A DNA stretch of 64,000 nt. Origin: Cercophora sp. LCS_1. Its lineage: Eukaryota; Ascomycota; Sordariomycetes; Sordariales; Lasiosphaeriaceae. A program made the translations under genes and the position numbers. The notes beneath the pieces were generated by a model, which saw only the letters and a list, made by a program, of their open reading frames with translations, had not been told where the DNA came from and ran no database searches. This document shows, in pieces, positions 1 through 11,629 of this stretch (its first letter is position 1; the number at the start of each line of letters is the position of its first letter). The DNA is taken from contig JAPZLL010000056.1 in assembly GCA_036250225.1 (NCBI GenBank), positions 124,001-188,000 on the forward strand, given 5' to 3'.

Positions 1-229
1 GGCCGACCGGGCCCCAGGCTGGATGGATGCGCCAGCCAGTCAGTGTCTTGATATTTGGTGCGCCCGCGGGGATATGTGACGCCCACTTGATCGAAGCGGA
101 GGAATTGTCGCCGACGACTGGACGGGCTATGTGCAACACCAGCAGCTTCGGTAGTCGGTCCTTTCTCTTAGGTAGAAAATAAATATCTTAATTAAATATC
201 GAGCGACTATCCGAAAACAGACAATGGTC

Positions 230-470
230 TCTGCGATAATGTCTTTATAGGTATATTTGGCGGCCTCTGGGCGCTCCATGAGGGTTCGGGCAAGTGACAC
301 CCGGCGACATCCTGTGATATGTGGGCGCTCGTACAGGAATGGATGAATGAGGGCATTCATCTGCTTGCTTGTTCTGCTGAGGCGTGACAGGTCGGCCAAG
401 CTTGCGGCGTCTTTGTCGGGGATGTCGTGAGGTGCGAAGCAGATTCGGTCATCGAAAGCAGGTGTGTGTG
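230..470 (-). pseudogene. F-box protein relic
   Basis: On the minus strand the translation contains a block resembling the second half of a fungal F-box: LSRLSRTSKQMNALIHPFLY, then a segment like the spacer that follows F-boxes (ARTLMERPEAA). The usual leading Leu-Pro F-box motif is degenerate (HDIPDKDAASL), no ATG opens this frame upstream, and the frame ends soon after in non-coding-looking sequence. F-box proteins recruit substrates to SCF ubiquitin ligases. This piece is too short and too open-ended to be a working gene and is best read as a decayed copy. It is not clearly closer to either of the two intact F-box genes in the window. Confidence 0.45.
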
Positions 471-528
471 CTCCGCGGAGCGCTGTGGCGAGAGAGCGCG
501 TTGCTTCGTACCTATGACTGCAGTGCAA

Positions 529-3032
529 GAGCCTCCATTGCGAAGGTGGTAATCGCGGAGTCCTCAGGCTGCGGTATAGATAGTGGTGGTGTATGGGGCC
601 CTCCTTGGGCGAATATGGCGACCGTGATTATGATAGGATGAAGCTGCGCTGGTGAATCGATCAGGCACGTCGAGGATCAGATGGACTGCAGTCGATGAAT
701 CGTCTGCCGGCGAAAAAACCACGGATCGGAGGAGAGATGCGATGAAAATTCAGTCTATAACATTGACGACACAAAGAGCACACAAGGAGCAAACTGCAAT
801 CAGAAGTTTCTCATGTGGGAGTCAGGTTGTCTCAGGGCAACGCTTAAGACGTCCGAAGCTGTCTCAAGGACGATGGGGCCCCGTGGGCGAGAAGCCATTT
901 GCCAAAATTTTGTCTTTCTGCTGCCGAAAGACTTCCCTTTCCATATCCCTTTTGCTTTCCGATGGCTCGCGACGTAGCCAGTCAGCAGTTTGTGTATTAT
1001 TTTTGAGCCCTACACAGAGCGAGCTCCGCCAGGCATGGCCATCTTCGGAAGTAGCGTTATATAACAATTGTTTGGCAACCAACTTTCCAGGTGTGTCATT
1101 GGCTGATGCCAGACGCTCACGCGTCCAACCCGTCATCTTGGAATGTGCCGTACTTGACACATATCAGGATGCGATTTTGTCACTCTGGTCACCACGTCAA
1201 GAACATTAAATGTATGTAACTCGCTGCCCCGGATGCAGCATCCTTCCGAGCAACTGAGTCCACAGCGACCTAGAGAGGCGGTTCGTACCGTACTATCGTT
1301 AAGTAGCGTTGTCTTGATGTAACATTGGTTACGAAATACCCAGGTGTTTTGGTTGTATGTGGGGGGGGGGGGGGGGTTGTCTTGGTTCGCTTGGCTTCAC
1401 TGTTCCCGGCACTGCCCCGTCTCTGGCGTTGGCAGCCCGAGGATTGATGATGTGAAACCAGCAGAGGTATTAATCCGTAGAGGGCTCCCGATTGGCCACC
1501 CAGGCGGATTCCGCCCTCTCTCCAGAGCCTATGGTGCTCGCCCGCGTAATGCCCCTGCACTTACAACTCGCTACTGCGCTGATCGCCCTCCACAACTGCG
1601 TTGACTTCTGCGCCTATTTCCGGGACCTGATTTCGCAACCTCTACTACATACAGACAGAAATATATCAAAGTTCAAAAATTCTCAATCACTTGCTTACAC
1701 TGACATTTACCCCACTTTTTGTCTTGCCTTTCATCGCACAATACCCCACATCACCGGCACAACATCTTGTCGGGGCATCACTAAGTACCCCTTGGCCGTT
1801 GAACTGTAGATATCAAGCCTCTTGGAACCAAACCCCATCACAGCCCCGGGTCATGGTTCGTTCCTTTTCTACTAGGACATACCATCTGCAAACATTACTA
1901 ACCACAATCCAACCATGAAGCCCTCGCGTTACAGACCACCCACCCAGCCCATCTAGGAGGCAGGGGCGGTTTTAGGATTACCACCACGGAACGGAGGCAA
2001 CAGATTGAATACATGCCCGTTGTTTAAGCACGCGGCACATGGCGAGGAACAGGCCGGACGGTATTCTATGTTGACGGCCAGCTTGGTTGACGCCCACGCT
2101 TCCGCATGGTACGCATACATCCCGAAGCTAAGCGAGGTTCTAAAGAGGCGCATCTAGTCGGGTTCGCCGCTGTTCGCATTTTAACTTGATGTATCGCTAG
2201 ATCCTCACTTCATGGCACTTTTAAGGCTTCTTCTCCTTCCACCTTTCCATCGTTCAAGTTGGTATTGGATGGGAAGCCCGGAGCCTTAACCCTGTATGTT
2301 CTGTCCGTTCCTGGGTGCTGTGAGGTCACCACCACAGAGGGCAGTTCAAGGACTCTCCTCCGACTTACCGGTTGATCTGGGGTTTTCAAGCGACTGGGAG
2401 GACCGACAGGGGTGCCAAGGAAGCGAGCCACAGGATTGGTTGGCTCCGGTGGAAAATGCGGCGGTGAGGCTCCACAACGACGAAATCTGTTGCAGGGTGT
2501 GGCAGCGGCCCAGGCCCACGGTAGCCCACGACAGCCCACCTCATCCAACCCCGACACACCACCATCTCGACGTCCGGGCTTTTGAAGACCCCGTGAAATA
2601 TTTTAGCCTCCCACGTCCACCTTTTTTGTCACTCGTGCGTGTATTACAGTTCGTATCGCGAAAAACCCCTTATTCGCAATTTTGTTGCCGGCCAGCTTGC
2701 AGCATGTTTCATTGTCAGACACAGTCAACGCAATGGTCGGGGGTTAGGTTTTTTTGGTGAAGCGGGTGGGACGACGAGTCGCATCCGCTCTCTTCGCGAC
2801 CATCCCACTGTCCAATCAAACCAATTCAAACACTCCCCAGCTTTCCCATTTGGGCGGCGTAGCACGTGGAAAGTGCCGTCGGAAGGGTCAGCGCGGCCCC
2901 TTCCGCCCCTTCCGCCCCTGGCAGTCCCTCGTCCTTGTGCTGGCTGCAACACTGAACTCTCCCGTCACTTTTTCGTGTGCATTTTTGTCCCATCTACCAC
3001 AGCGGTTTCGTTTCGTTTTCACCATCACCGCC
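529..3032. other. Gene-poor stretch
   Basis: No credible gene was found on either strand. Open frames are short, lack domain-like composition and overlap one another. A 16-base run of G occupies 1361-1376. The 2560-3030 portion is pyrimidine-rich and leads into the small membrane protein at 3033, so it probably contains that gene's 5' region. Confidence 0.5.
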
Positions 3033-3233
3033 ATGTCGTCCCTCTCCACAGAGGCAATCATTGCACTTGTGGCAATGCTCGTCACTTTACCTCCAACAAT
3101 TCTGACCATTGGCATGTGGTTGCAACACAGAGGAAGTCCTGGGCGTGTAACACCAGACCCAGAAATGGTACTAAGAACAGATGCCAGTATATTCCCCCAC
3201 CGTTGCCCAGCGGACCCAGACGATCGTATCTGA
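3033..3233 (+). CDS. Small single-pass membrane protein
   Basis: A 66-residue open frame begins at an ATG in a good fungal context (ACCGCCATG). Residues 8-30 are strongly hydrophobic (AIIALVAMLVTLPPTILTIGMW), so a single membrane-spanning segment close to the N terminus is predicted, followed by a short polar tail with Arg and Asp. I do not recognise a named family. Short fungal proteins with this N-terminal layout exist, and this could also be the first exon of a larger gene, although no convincing downstream exon was found. It may not be expressed. Confidence 0.4.
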   Translation: MSSLSTEAIIALVAMLVTLPPTILTIGMWLQHRGSPGRVTPDPEMVLRTDASIFPHRCPADPDDRI

Positions 3234-4008
3234 CCTAATCAGCACATCGAAGTGAGCAAGGGACACGAATTACCGATGCCTCGGGCCCGGAACTGGAAAG
3301 GAGTGGCATCCGGGAGGGGGAGCAGGGGAATGGACCTTGAGCAGGGCGGCGTGGGTCCACAAAGACCTGTTGCCTCGATCGGTTGATCGTTTGGTTCATC
3401 GTGTATATAGGGCCAAGTTATACTGAGCGCGCAGATGCATTTTGGCGTCTTGCTAACATAATTGCAATTGAATCCTTCGACACGGGCTGCTGGGTCCCTG
3501 AAGTCATTGTTCAAGAAATGCCGGGCTTGCAGTCGTTGACCTCCGCCAGGCCACTCCTCCTGGTACCTGGTCAGATCAACCTTTAGGTGAACTAGTAATA
3601 TTTCCTAAAGGCATTTTCAGTGATCTGTCTCCAACTCGAGGACGCTAAACCGACGGTATTTGCTCCCTTGAAGGTAGGCAGATTTTGGCTTGGTATTTTC
3701 TGTGCTTTCAGACGTCTGCGACCCCGCGCACTTAAACCTATGACGGGCCTTCCAAAGGCACCGTCGTCAGCATGCTCAGTGGTCCGACAGCGCTGCAGTC
3801 CGACCCAAACGAAAATTCGCAACGCTTTGAACCCAAGTTGAGGTGTATTTCACAAACCATATCCCAAACGTTGTGTAAACTCGGTGTATTTTGCGAAAGA
3901 AATAATTGACCATCGAATTGGGTTGAATGCCCAGTTGGGCGTCAATTTCCATCAACTCCATACCTCCCGAAGCGACGAGGGTCTCGCCAAAACCCCAATC
4001 TTCACCTT
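3234..4008. other. Intergenic stretch
   Basis: No gene is supported here. The stretch separates the small membrane protein from the 3' end of the convergently oriented GMC oxidoreductase. Nothing repetitive or structured was noticed. Confidence 0.4.
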
Positions 4009-6146
4009 TTACCGAATCAACCTCCTCAGTTTCCCCTTTCCTGCAGCATCTTTCTTCGCCTCCGCGATGATATCCTCACTAGCCTTCTGGCTCAAGATCA
4101 TCGTCGGAACAACCGGGAAGGCTCCTGGCACAACGGGGAAAGCGCTGGCATCGACCACCCTCAGACCCTCAACGCCGCGAACCCGGAACTTGGAATCCAA
4201 CACCGCAAGAGGGTCCTTGTCCGAACCGATTGCACAGCTCGAGGTGGCGTGGTGCGAGTACGCTTGCAGTTTGATGTACTCGGCCTGGGCTGCATCGGTG
4301 CAGTTGACCTTGCCCAGCTCGCCAGGGCATGGGTGGAGCTCTTTGAACGGCGCTGCCGGGGAGCCAGCGGCAAGCCAGGTCTCCCGTAGAAGATTGATGC
4401 CAGCGACGAGCTCCGCGAGGTCTTGCTCGCCGTGGTTCTTGAAGAAGTTGAGATTGATGTCGGGTGTGTCTTGAGGATCGGCGGAGCGGAGCTTGACAGT
4501 ACCTGGGACAGTGTTAATATGCATCACCATCGAAAATTGGGGAGACAGGAGTTCCATACCAGCTTGGGACTTGGGGCCAATGTGGACCAACGCGCACTCC
4601 CACTGCGCCGGGCCGTAGTTGTTCGGCCAGCCTGGCCAAAATCCTTCAAAGGAAAACGGGCCACACCACGTGTAGATGTTTCGGTTTTTGTTTGCGGCGT
4701 TGAATGTCCGGAAGAGGGAGGTTGTAAGCCCTGCGTTAATTGGCTCGTTGCTCGTGCCAGCAATCGAGGCCTCGTAGTTGTCGCCCATGTTCTCCCCAAC
4801 TCCTGGCAAATCCTTGACAACCTTGATCCCAAACTTTTCAAGTTCAGCCTTGGGGCCAATGCCGCTGAGTTTCAGAAGCTGTGGCGAGTTGAAGGTACCA
4901 CCGGAAATGATGACTTCCCTCCGCGCAAACACTTGCGAGACCGGACCTTTGGTGCCTGGGACGTGCTTCGGGTCGGCCTTGTATAGCGATGCTCCCTCCA
5001 TGATCTCGACGCCAATTGCCCGCGGACTGGTTGTGGAGTTGGAAAATAGCACTTTAGTCGCCAGCGTACGGAGCTTCAAGGTCAAGGGATACTTGGCGGG
5101 GTCTGCGATTGTGGACAGGATGTAATCGTCGGGAGCGGAACGTCTGCCTTTCTGTTGCTGGTCAGTTTGCTTTCCAAGCCTCGTGGAAGCCAAAAGAGCT
5201 CTAGGGATCAGGGCCTACCGAATCGGCATGGGATGCCATCTTGTAGATAGCTGACAGCTGATCCTTGTTCGGGTCATCGGAAAGCAGGTCATTGTCAAAC
5301 AGCTTGGCAGTGTTGTTGCTGGTCTGCCCGATCAGCTCTGCAAACTTCTTCGCAATCTTGACGGCTGGTGTGTTGTCACCCGCGTTGATCCAGGACACGT
5401 CGGCAAGAGAAGTGGAAAGCCACCCTGTAATTAGGTTCTGTCAGACCTCTGACATCAAACTGCTATGATCTGCTCACCCTTGTAGCCGTGTGTTGGGTCT
5501 CCAGGAGGGAGATAGTCGTTCTTCTCAATCTCGACGAGGTATCGGCGCATCTTGCGAGCTTCCCAGCTGGTGTCGCCCGTAAGGTTCACAACGGTATTCC
5601 AGTCAATGTCTGCTGGCATCATTGCGACCGCGGCATTGTGCATGGCACAGCCGCCGAGAACAGCGGCACGAGGGTACTGAACGCCCAAATACTAGGAGCA
5701 GTTACCCTATTAGTAATTGACGTTTGTAACTCCATTACCACGAGGTGAATGGCGGTCAACAAAACCCCGGTGCGTCGAAGTGGACCTACCTTAGCTCCCT
5801 CAGGCGGGTTCTGGCCGACGTAAAAGGTACCATCGCCGGTGTCCCACACAAGATGCTTGAAAGCAGCCTCTCGCTTGGGGTCGTCAGAGCGCTTCACCCA
5901 GAAGTCCCATCGCGTGGCCTCGTCGTTGCAGGCTTCGATAAAGTTCCCGAGGTTTCTGTAGGTCGGGTTCTCGCTCTCGTTGCCTCCGGCTTCAATCAAG
6001 AGCGTCGAGTACCCAGCTCGAGCGAGGTTTGCCGCAAGGGGGCCTCCTCCGGGGCCGCTGCCAACGACAATGTAATCATAGGTGGACTGAGCAGCAGACA
6101 GTGTTGCCGACACAGCAAGCGCTGTGAGAATTCCGGAGCGCACCAT
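4009..6146 (-). CDS. Secreted GMC-family FAD oxidoreductase
   Basis: Four exons (6146-5790, 5691-5478, 5424-5219, 5151-4009) join in frame to 639 residues, with GT-AG introns of 98, 53 and 67 nt. Residues 1-19 form a signal peptide. The FAD-binding dinucleotide motif GSGPGGG lies at residues 29-35 with the ribose-binding Glu about 17 residues later. A GMC signature-like segment follows (GGTFNSPQLLKLSGIG). Near the C terminus are SHHATSSCAIG, holding the likely catalytic His, and VVDASAFPVVPGAFP. The family contains glucose, aryl-alcohol and choline-type oxidases and dehydrogenases; the substrate cannot be told. The place where many GMC enzymes have a second catalytic His or Asn reads Phe here (PGAFP). 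A TATA-like element is at about 6222-6229, and the upstream region holds a CGG cluster. Confidence 0.93.
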
Positions 6147-6698
6147 GTTGTCTCACTTGGAAGCGATCGGTCAAGTGTCGACCCCATCGGTTTCGAACGA
6201 CTAGCGCGGAATTGTCGGGGATAATATACATCGTCGCTGTTGAGTCGATGACTGCCAGCCGCTCGGGTGGCATAGGCAATATCCAAATAGGGGAATATTG
6301 TAACCGTTGATTCCACGTGCTGTCGCTGGGCCCTTGGCTAAAGCTGGCGCGTATGCCACTAGATTGTTGGCAAATGCGTCGTGAGGGGCACATCTTCCGG
6401 GACACGGCAGAAAGGGCCCGGCACATGAGATAGTCTTGGCGTTCCGGAAGAGTGGTGCAATCGGATACCTCTACCGAAATGAAGAACGGGTGATCAATCG
6501 GGACGGGATCTGAGCGGATCTGAGCGGATCTTTCGGATGAGCGGCCTCGCACTCTGCTTCGCATTTGTACTGCGACCGAAAGAGATATCTGCTCGCCGTT
6601 CACCGTAGAAGCGAAAACACTCCTTTTCCCGCCGCCTAAGAAGAGTTCTCGGTCGTCGTCTCGTCGGCGGCAGGGTGAGAAATGCCAGTCCTTGTGGC
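6147..6698. other. Promoter region of the GMC gene
   Basis: A 552-base intergenic region lies between the start of the GMC oxidoreductase and the 3' end of the transcription factor gene. It holds a TATA-like element near 6222-6229 and the CGG cluster annotated separately. No coding sequence is supported. Confidence 0.5.
6504..6544. promoter_or_regulatory. Cluster of five CGG triplets
   Basis: On the plus strand, CGG triplets start at 6504, 6515, 6525, 6534 and 6542, giving start-to-start steps of 11, 10, 9 and 8 bases. They are partly built from a repeated GATCTGAGCG unit. Zn(II)2Cys6 proteins recognise CGG half-sites, and such a protein is encoded next door. The cluster lies about 360-400 bases upstream of the GMC start codon. 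Binding is inferred from sequence alone. Confidence 0.35.
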
Positions 6699-9469
6699 TC
6701 AGCCCTCTGCCCGGGAGGAGCGCTGCACTGCAGCCATGAGCTGAATCAATCTGTCGACAAGTAGCGGCTTGGGCAAGCCTTCGTGGTTGTGCCGGAGAAT
6801 ATTGATGACGGCTTCCATGATTTTGTCTGGTTCCGAGAGATGGGTTTCGGCCAAACCGGCTTGCGAGGTTGCAATCCCGCGGATAAACGGGCTGCCAGCA
6901 CCAAGTTGGATGAATCTCTGCAGTAAGACTCCCTCCTGGTCCTCCAGCCAAACGCCCTGATCTTGTTGCGACCCGCCAGTGTTGTCCCATCTTTCGCTCG
7001 GCACCAAATCCCCGGTTAGAATTCCATATGCCCAAAGAGTCAATCCGGCCTGATAAAGCATGACGACGCTCGCGCCTTGGAGCGTGCCCCTCGCGGTCGA
7101 CTTGGCAGCGCGGACAATTTGCGCCCCATGCCACACCGCTTTCCTTGCTGCTTCTGTCGTAGCCCACTCGGACACCAGCGGGTGGATGGTGCGCGCTTGC
7201 TCGGGGCCCTCCATCCCGGCAAAGACGTGAACCGACTCGAACGGCGTATGAAGGTGAAGCAGAGTGTGCTCTAGTCGGGTGGCAACGTCGGCGGACGACA
7301 GATGAGGCTCCATGCAGATGCGGAAGTGGTTGAGCAGCCGAAGGAGCTCTTCCAGCCGCGAGGCCGAGAGGAGTGCATTCCAACGACGGGGACTGCTTCT
7401 TTGGAGCGAACCAAGCTGGACATACTCCCAACACAGACTCCATGCAGCCGACAGGAAGGCAGACCGGGCGACTCGTACATCGACTGTCTGTGAATGAGAC
7501 AGAAACTCTTCTGGGTCGTCGATGTAGTCTGCGACAGTGACCCTCTGATAGTTGGACCGCGAAGAGTACCTAACGCTCCAATCCTCAGCTGTGGATGCTG
7601 CCCACAAGTCCGACGAGTCCGGGAGCGGCAGAGATAGCTCTGCGTACGAAATCAAGGGGTTGATGAGAAGCGCCATGGATGTGTTGGTATCGTGGCACAG
7701 CAGCCTGAACACAAGTCGCTTGAAGGACTCGCCTTCGACCCATGTACTCCATGCTCTGTCCAACTCCCCAGCTCCTCCGCTCACGAGATCAATGTCTGGA
7801 TACCCTGTATGTCGCAGTCTTCCACCTCGGCGAAGCATAGTGGTCAGACAATGTACCAAAGTCTCAGCAATCTCAACTTTTCGACCGTGTGCACTCCAGA
7901 GACCGATCTCAAGAGTGAGGAGGAACGCTTGCGACAGCTCAAGGTCGCGGATAAACCGGTTGTCCTGCTCCCACTTCCAGGCGTTAGTGCTGTCGAGAAA
8001 TTAGGGATGAACGTACCATGATTGGCAAGGCGATTCTCACGCATTCCTGGATGGCCAGTCCCAGCTTTGTGAGGGTTGGATCGGCAGTTAGAATTGCACC
8101 TGCAGCCGCCATCGCCGCTAACAGTTCGGGCCGTTTGGTGTTCGGATCAAAGGTCGGGGCATGCAAAAAGGAGCGCGCTTGTGCAACCGGTGAGGTCAGG
8201 TAGTGCTGGATAAGGGTGTCGAGAAGATGAACAGAAGGAAAAGATTCAACGGCGCGCGACAGATTGTCCTGCCTGCAGCCTTTGACAACCATGGCCACGA
8301 TCTTATCCCGCGAGGTGGGACTGAGTCTGGCTGCGGTTGCCCTCCGCTCAGCCCCCACCCCTGATCTCAATGACGCATTGGACTGTCCTCCGTCGGACGG
8401 CAGCGAAAGGTGATGTTCCTCGGCGCCACCGTGGTCACCCACGCCAGGGCAAAACTTCCAGTATGCCTGGCTGAAGGCCTCAGTGCAAAGGGATGCGCGA
8501 CGGCCTGCCGCCTCCGGCCCAGGGGCTGCGAGAGGCTCCGAATACTGGGCTAGATCTGACGTGTCTTGGAAGCAGCTCTCCCACTCGAACGGAACATTGA
8601 CATTGTACTCGTTGAGAAATTGCAAGTCGACGTCGTTGAGGGCGAGCGCACTCGCAAAGTCCAACTCTGGCGCTGTCAGAGACGACCACTGACCGGGCAC
8701 AAAGCTGAGATCAACGGGCCCGCTAAAGAAATTGTCGTTGAGTTGTCCGGTCTGCTGGGATACTGGCGCTCGAGGTTAGAAAGGATGGGAAGATCTTGGG
8801 ATCAACATACCGAAGTCTTGCTCGGTTAAGGTCTCGGCGACAAGCGTAGCTGAATGCACCTGACGAGCCATGGCATCTTGGGAGACGTCTTGGGCAACGG
8901 CACGGGCCGCATCGGATGCCCGGATGCGGTCGGCGCTTGGGTTAGAGTCCGATGGGGTTTCGTGCGTCGGGTGTGTGGAGGGAGCTTTCCACACGCAGTC
9001 GATGTTTCGCTCAACGCAGCGACGGCACGGTTTCTTCTCGGTGCAACGCAAGTGATTTGTGGCACAGGCCCGGCATGCGTGGGTCACCCGATCCGGGGCG
9101 CCTCTCAGGACACGCAGTGGCCGTTCGGTATTCGGCCGGCTTTCGACACCGTGGGCAGCCAGATGGCGCTTGAGGAGGTCGCTGTGGGGACCCAGTCAAC
9201 GTTAGCGAAATCACGGCAAGACGAGACCACATACGTTCTCCCAAACGACTTGGCACAGATGTGACATTGATACGGCTTGGACTGGGTATCTAGGTCGCGA
9301 CGAAGTAATCAGCCAGCCCGGTCAGCTTGCAGATGGGTTGAGCTCGAGCCGGGTGTCACGTACGGGAGCGGACATGGCGCGACAAATGGTCTAGCCTCCG
9401 GTAGTGGTTCTGGCACAGGCCGCACTGGAACATGGCCGTCCGGGAGGAGGAAGCTGCGTCTTGGTCCAT
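6699..9469 (-). CDS. C2H2 + Zn(II)2Cys6 transcription factor
   Basis: Five exons (9469-9364, 9289-9235, 9181-8811, 8768-8017, 7973-6699) join in frame to 852 residues; the introns are short (74, 53, 42 and 43 nt). The N terminus has two canonical CX2CX12HX3H zinc fingers: CGLCQNHYRRLDHLSRHVRSH, whose last His is split by intron 1, and CHICAKSFGR...HLAAH, split by intron 2. Directly after comes a Zn(II)2Cys6 cluster (CRACATNHLRC...CRRCVERNIDC). The rest matches a fungal-specific transcription factor middle homology region (FLHAPTFDPNTKRPELLAAM and onwards). It is a nuclear DNA-binding regulator of unknown target. It lies directly upstream of the GMC oxidoreductase on the same strand, so local control is plausible. 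The 42-43 nt introns are the least certain part. Confidence 0.9.
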
Positions 9470-10307
9470 GGCGTGTCACTCAGGTTCGGGTTCGGGGGAT
9501 GTGGAGGACGACGGAGCGCAGGAGGCACCCATCTTTTGGTCGCAACCGACTTGGTGCCAAGACCATACCATGCGCGATTCCCGATAGCTGCTGCCGTTTC
9601 AACTTGACCATTTGACTGTTCATGCAGAGTGTAGGAAATGTTTGGGCAGGGAAGTCGCTACCGGGTGGAAGCAGCCTAAAGCCCATTCACCTCCACCTCC
9701 CGACCTGCGGGGGGGGACGACCAATCATCACGCCTCTACCCTCCACGTCCCGATGGCGACTGCCCATGTTTCATTTCGATTTTCCGGAAAACTCAAAATC
9801 CTCGTCACCACATAAACGTGACGGTGCATCGCTCAACACAACAGGAAGCGATGACGAAGCGGCGTCAACTCTGGCCGCGCACCAGACTTTGGCTTTGGGA
9901 GTCTCCCTCGCCCCGCATTTTCGACACGCTGACTTTGAAGAACAGGACTGGTGTACCTTACAACGAGCACTGCACGAAACTAGACTTGTCGAGAGTTTCA
10001 AAACTTCGGTTGTTTTGCTTGCTTCGATCCCAAATCGACTCCACGCCACTCTCATTGCACCCCAAACGACGTCTTCTCTTTATACCGTCATCGCCGCAGT
10101 CACATCGCCCTCGATGCTTTGCTCCCTTGATGGCTTTGATCATGGGATTGCGTACACAAGATGAATATCCCGAATCCCTCCCCGAAAAATGTCAACTAGG
10201 CGTCCCGCGCCATCGCTCTAAATTAACACTCTGTCCGTATCATTGCTCATACAACATCGACCGTAGCTGGAACGATTTCAATCAGCTTCGCCTGCCCATG
10301 AACGCCC
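9470..10307. other. Intergenic stretch
   Basis: The stretch upstream of the transcription factor start and downstream of the cupredoxin-like gene contains no supported gene. Short overlapping frames are present but have no recognisable domains. Confidence 0.4.
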
Positions 10308-10922
10308 TCAGAGCATCATTGCCGCTGCTGCCAATGCAACAGCGACCGGGACCCCTAGTGATATCACACCACTCGGTGACGATGCGTCCGACTTGCCCGG
10401 TGGTGGCGTGTTTCCGCTGCTTGCGACAATCTGCCCGCCAAAGACACCATTTGGCACGACCGCATCAACCTTTGCGGAAGCTATTCGGTAGGCCTCGAGC
10501 GTCTGGCCCTTCCCTGGATTGATGACGGCCGACATGCCATTTTTGCAATGCAACGGAAACCCGCAGTAGACGAACATGGGGTCGGTGGTGTTGACGACGA
10601 TTTGGAACGCGCTTGGCTGTTCAAAGTTGCATCGTCAGCGAGGACAGACTTCCATCAAGTATTTCGGGTGGCCTACGTTCTGCCCACTGCTGGTTGCGAA
10701 GAAGCCCGAGTTGAACCCGCCTGTCTTTGCAGGTGCGCAGGGGGTGTTGAAATCGCTCAAGATGACACTATTGTTTACCGGGAAAAAGTTGAACTCAACA
10801 ATGTCGCCTATCGCGGCAGTGACCGTGTCGGGTGTGAACTCTAGGCTCCCAATGGAGACGCTGATTTTAGCCGCAGTGGTAGGACATGCCAGAGCGGCAA
10901 GGAAAGCAAATGGAATGAGCAT
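10308..10922 (-). CDS. GPI-type cupredoxin-like secreted protein
   Basis: Two exons (10922-10677, 10616-10308; 60-nt GT-AG intron) give 184 residues. Residues 1-17 are a signal peptide, followed by a single cupredoxin-like fold (KISVSIGSLEFTPDTVTAAIGDIVEF). The C terminus ends in a hydrophobic stretch after a Ser/Gly/Pro-rich linker, as in GPI-anchored wall proteins. Related fungal extracellular serine-rich proteins usually carry a His in an NHSV-like motif as first copper ligand; here the motif reads NNSV. A Cys-x4-His-x4-Met pattern (CGFPLHCKNGM) remains. Copper binding may therefore be altered or lost. Cell-surface location is expected. Confidence 0.82.
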
Positions 10923-11629
10923 GATTGTTGGATTCCCTCTCGAAGACAGACTGCTGCGATCAGCACCCGCGATCCAGGAAACAGCAACTCGCCGCGTTGA
11001 GGTTCGGGGGCGGGGAACGAAGACAAGTCCGAATCCCGGAAAAAGCAGATCACCGCGGGACCTGGGACTTGATTTGGTATTTAAGCCCAACGCGCTTCGT
11101 GGCATCGCATTGGGATATGCACGACACGTGGCTCAGTCCAATGCTGACAGCCTTATAATTTTCTTTCCGGGTTTATTTTGGTGCTGACCTGCGTCAGTGG
11201 CTAAAGGCAAGTCATTTACTTGGTGGGGGGGGGCTGACCACCCGGACAAGATGACCAATACGCGGGTCATTGTGTAACACGAGATGCCGAGTGGTGAAAT
11301 GGCGCTCTCTATTTCACAATCTCCGGTGAAACAGTTACACCTATTATCGCAAATAGATCATCAGTCTGTCGTAGTACGGCGTATTGTCGAGTCCGACGTC
11401 GCGCGAATCGCCACCACCCGGTGCGCACATCAGTAAACAACGAGCGACACCGACGACGCCTAACGGCCAGAATGTGGAATGCCCAGCCCAACACAACCAA
11501 CCAACGAACACCCATCACCAGCCTCCTACTCCCACAGATCAACCAACTCATACCCAGCCACGCCACCCGACTCAAAACCTTGAGTCTCTCCACAATGCGC
11601 TCAAAACCCTTAGGTATGCAAAGCGTTGA
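10923..11629. other. Intergenic stretch
   Basis: This holds the 5' region of the cupredoxin-like gene (TTAAATA near 11077 on the minus strand) and then sequence upstream of the decayed HET gene. The HET N-terminal half expected in that frame is not found here. A run of nine to ten G near 11224-11234 was seen. Confidence 0.4.
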
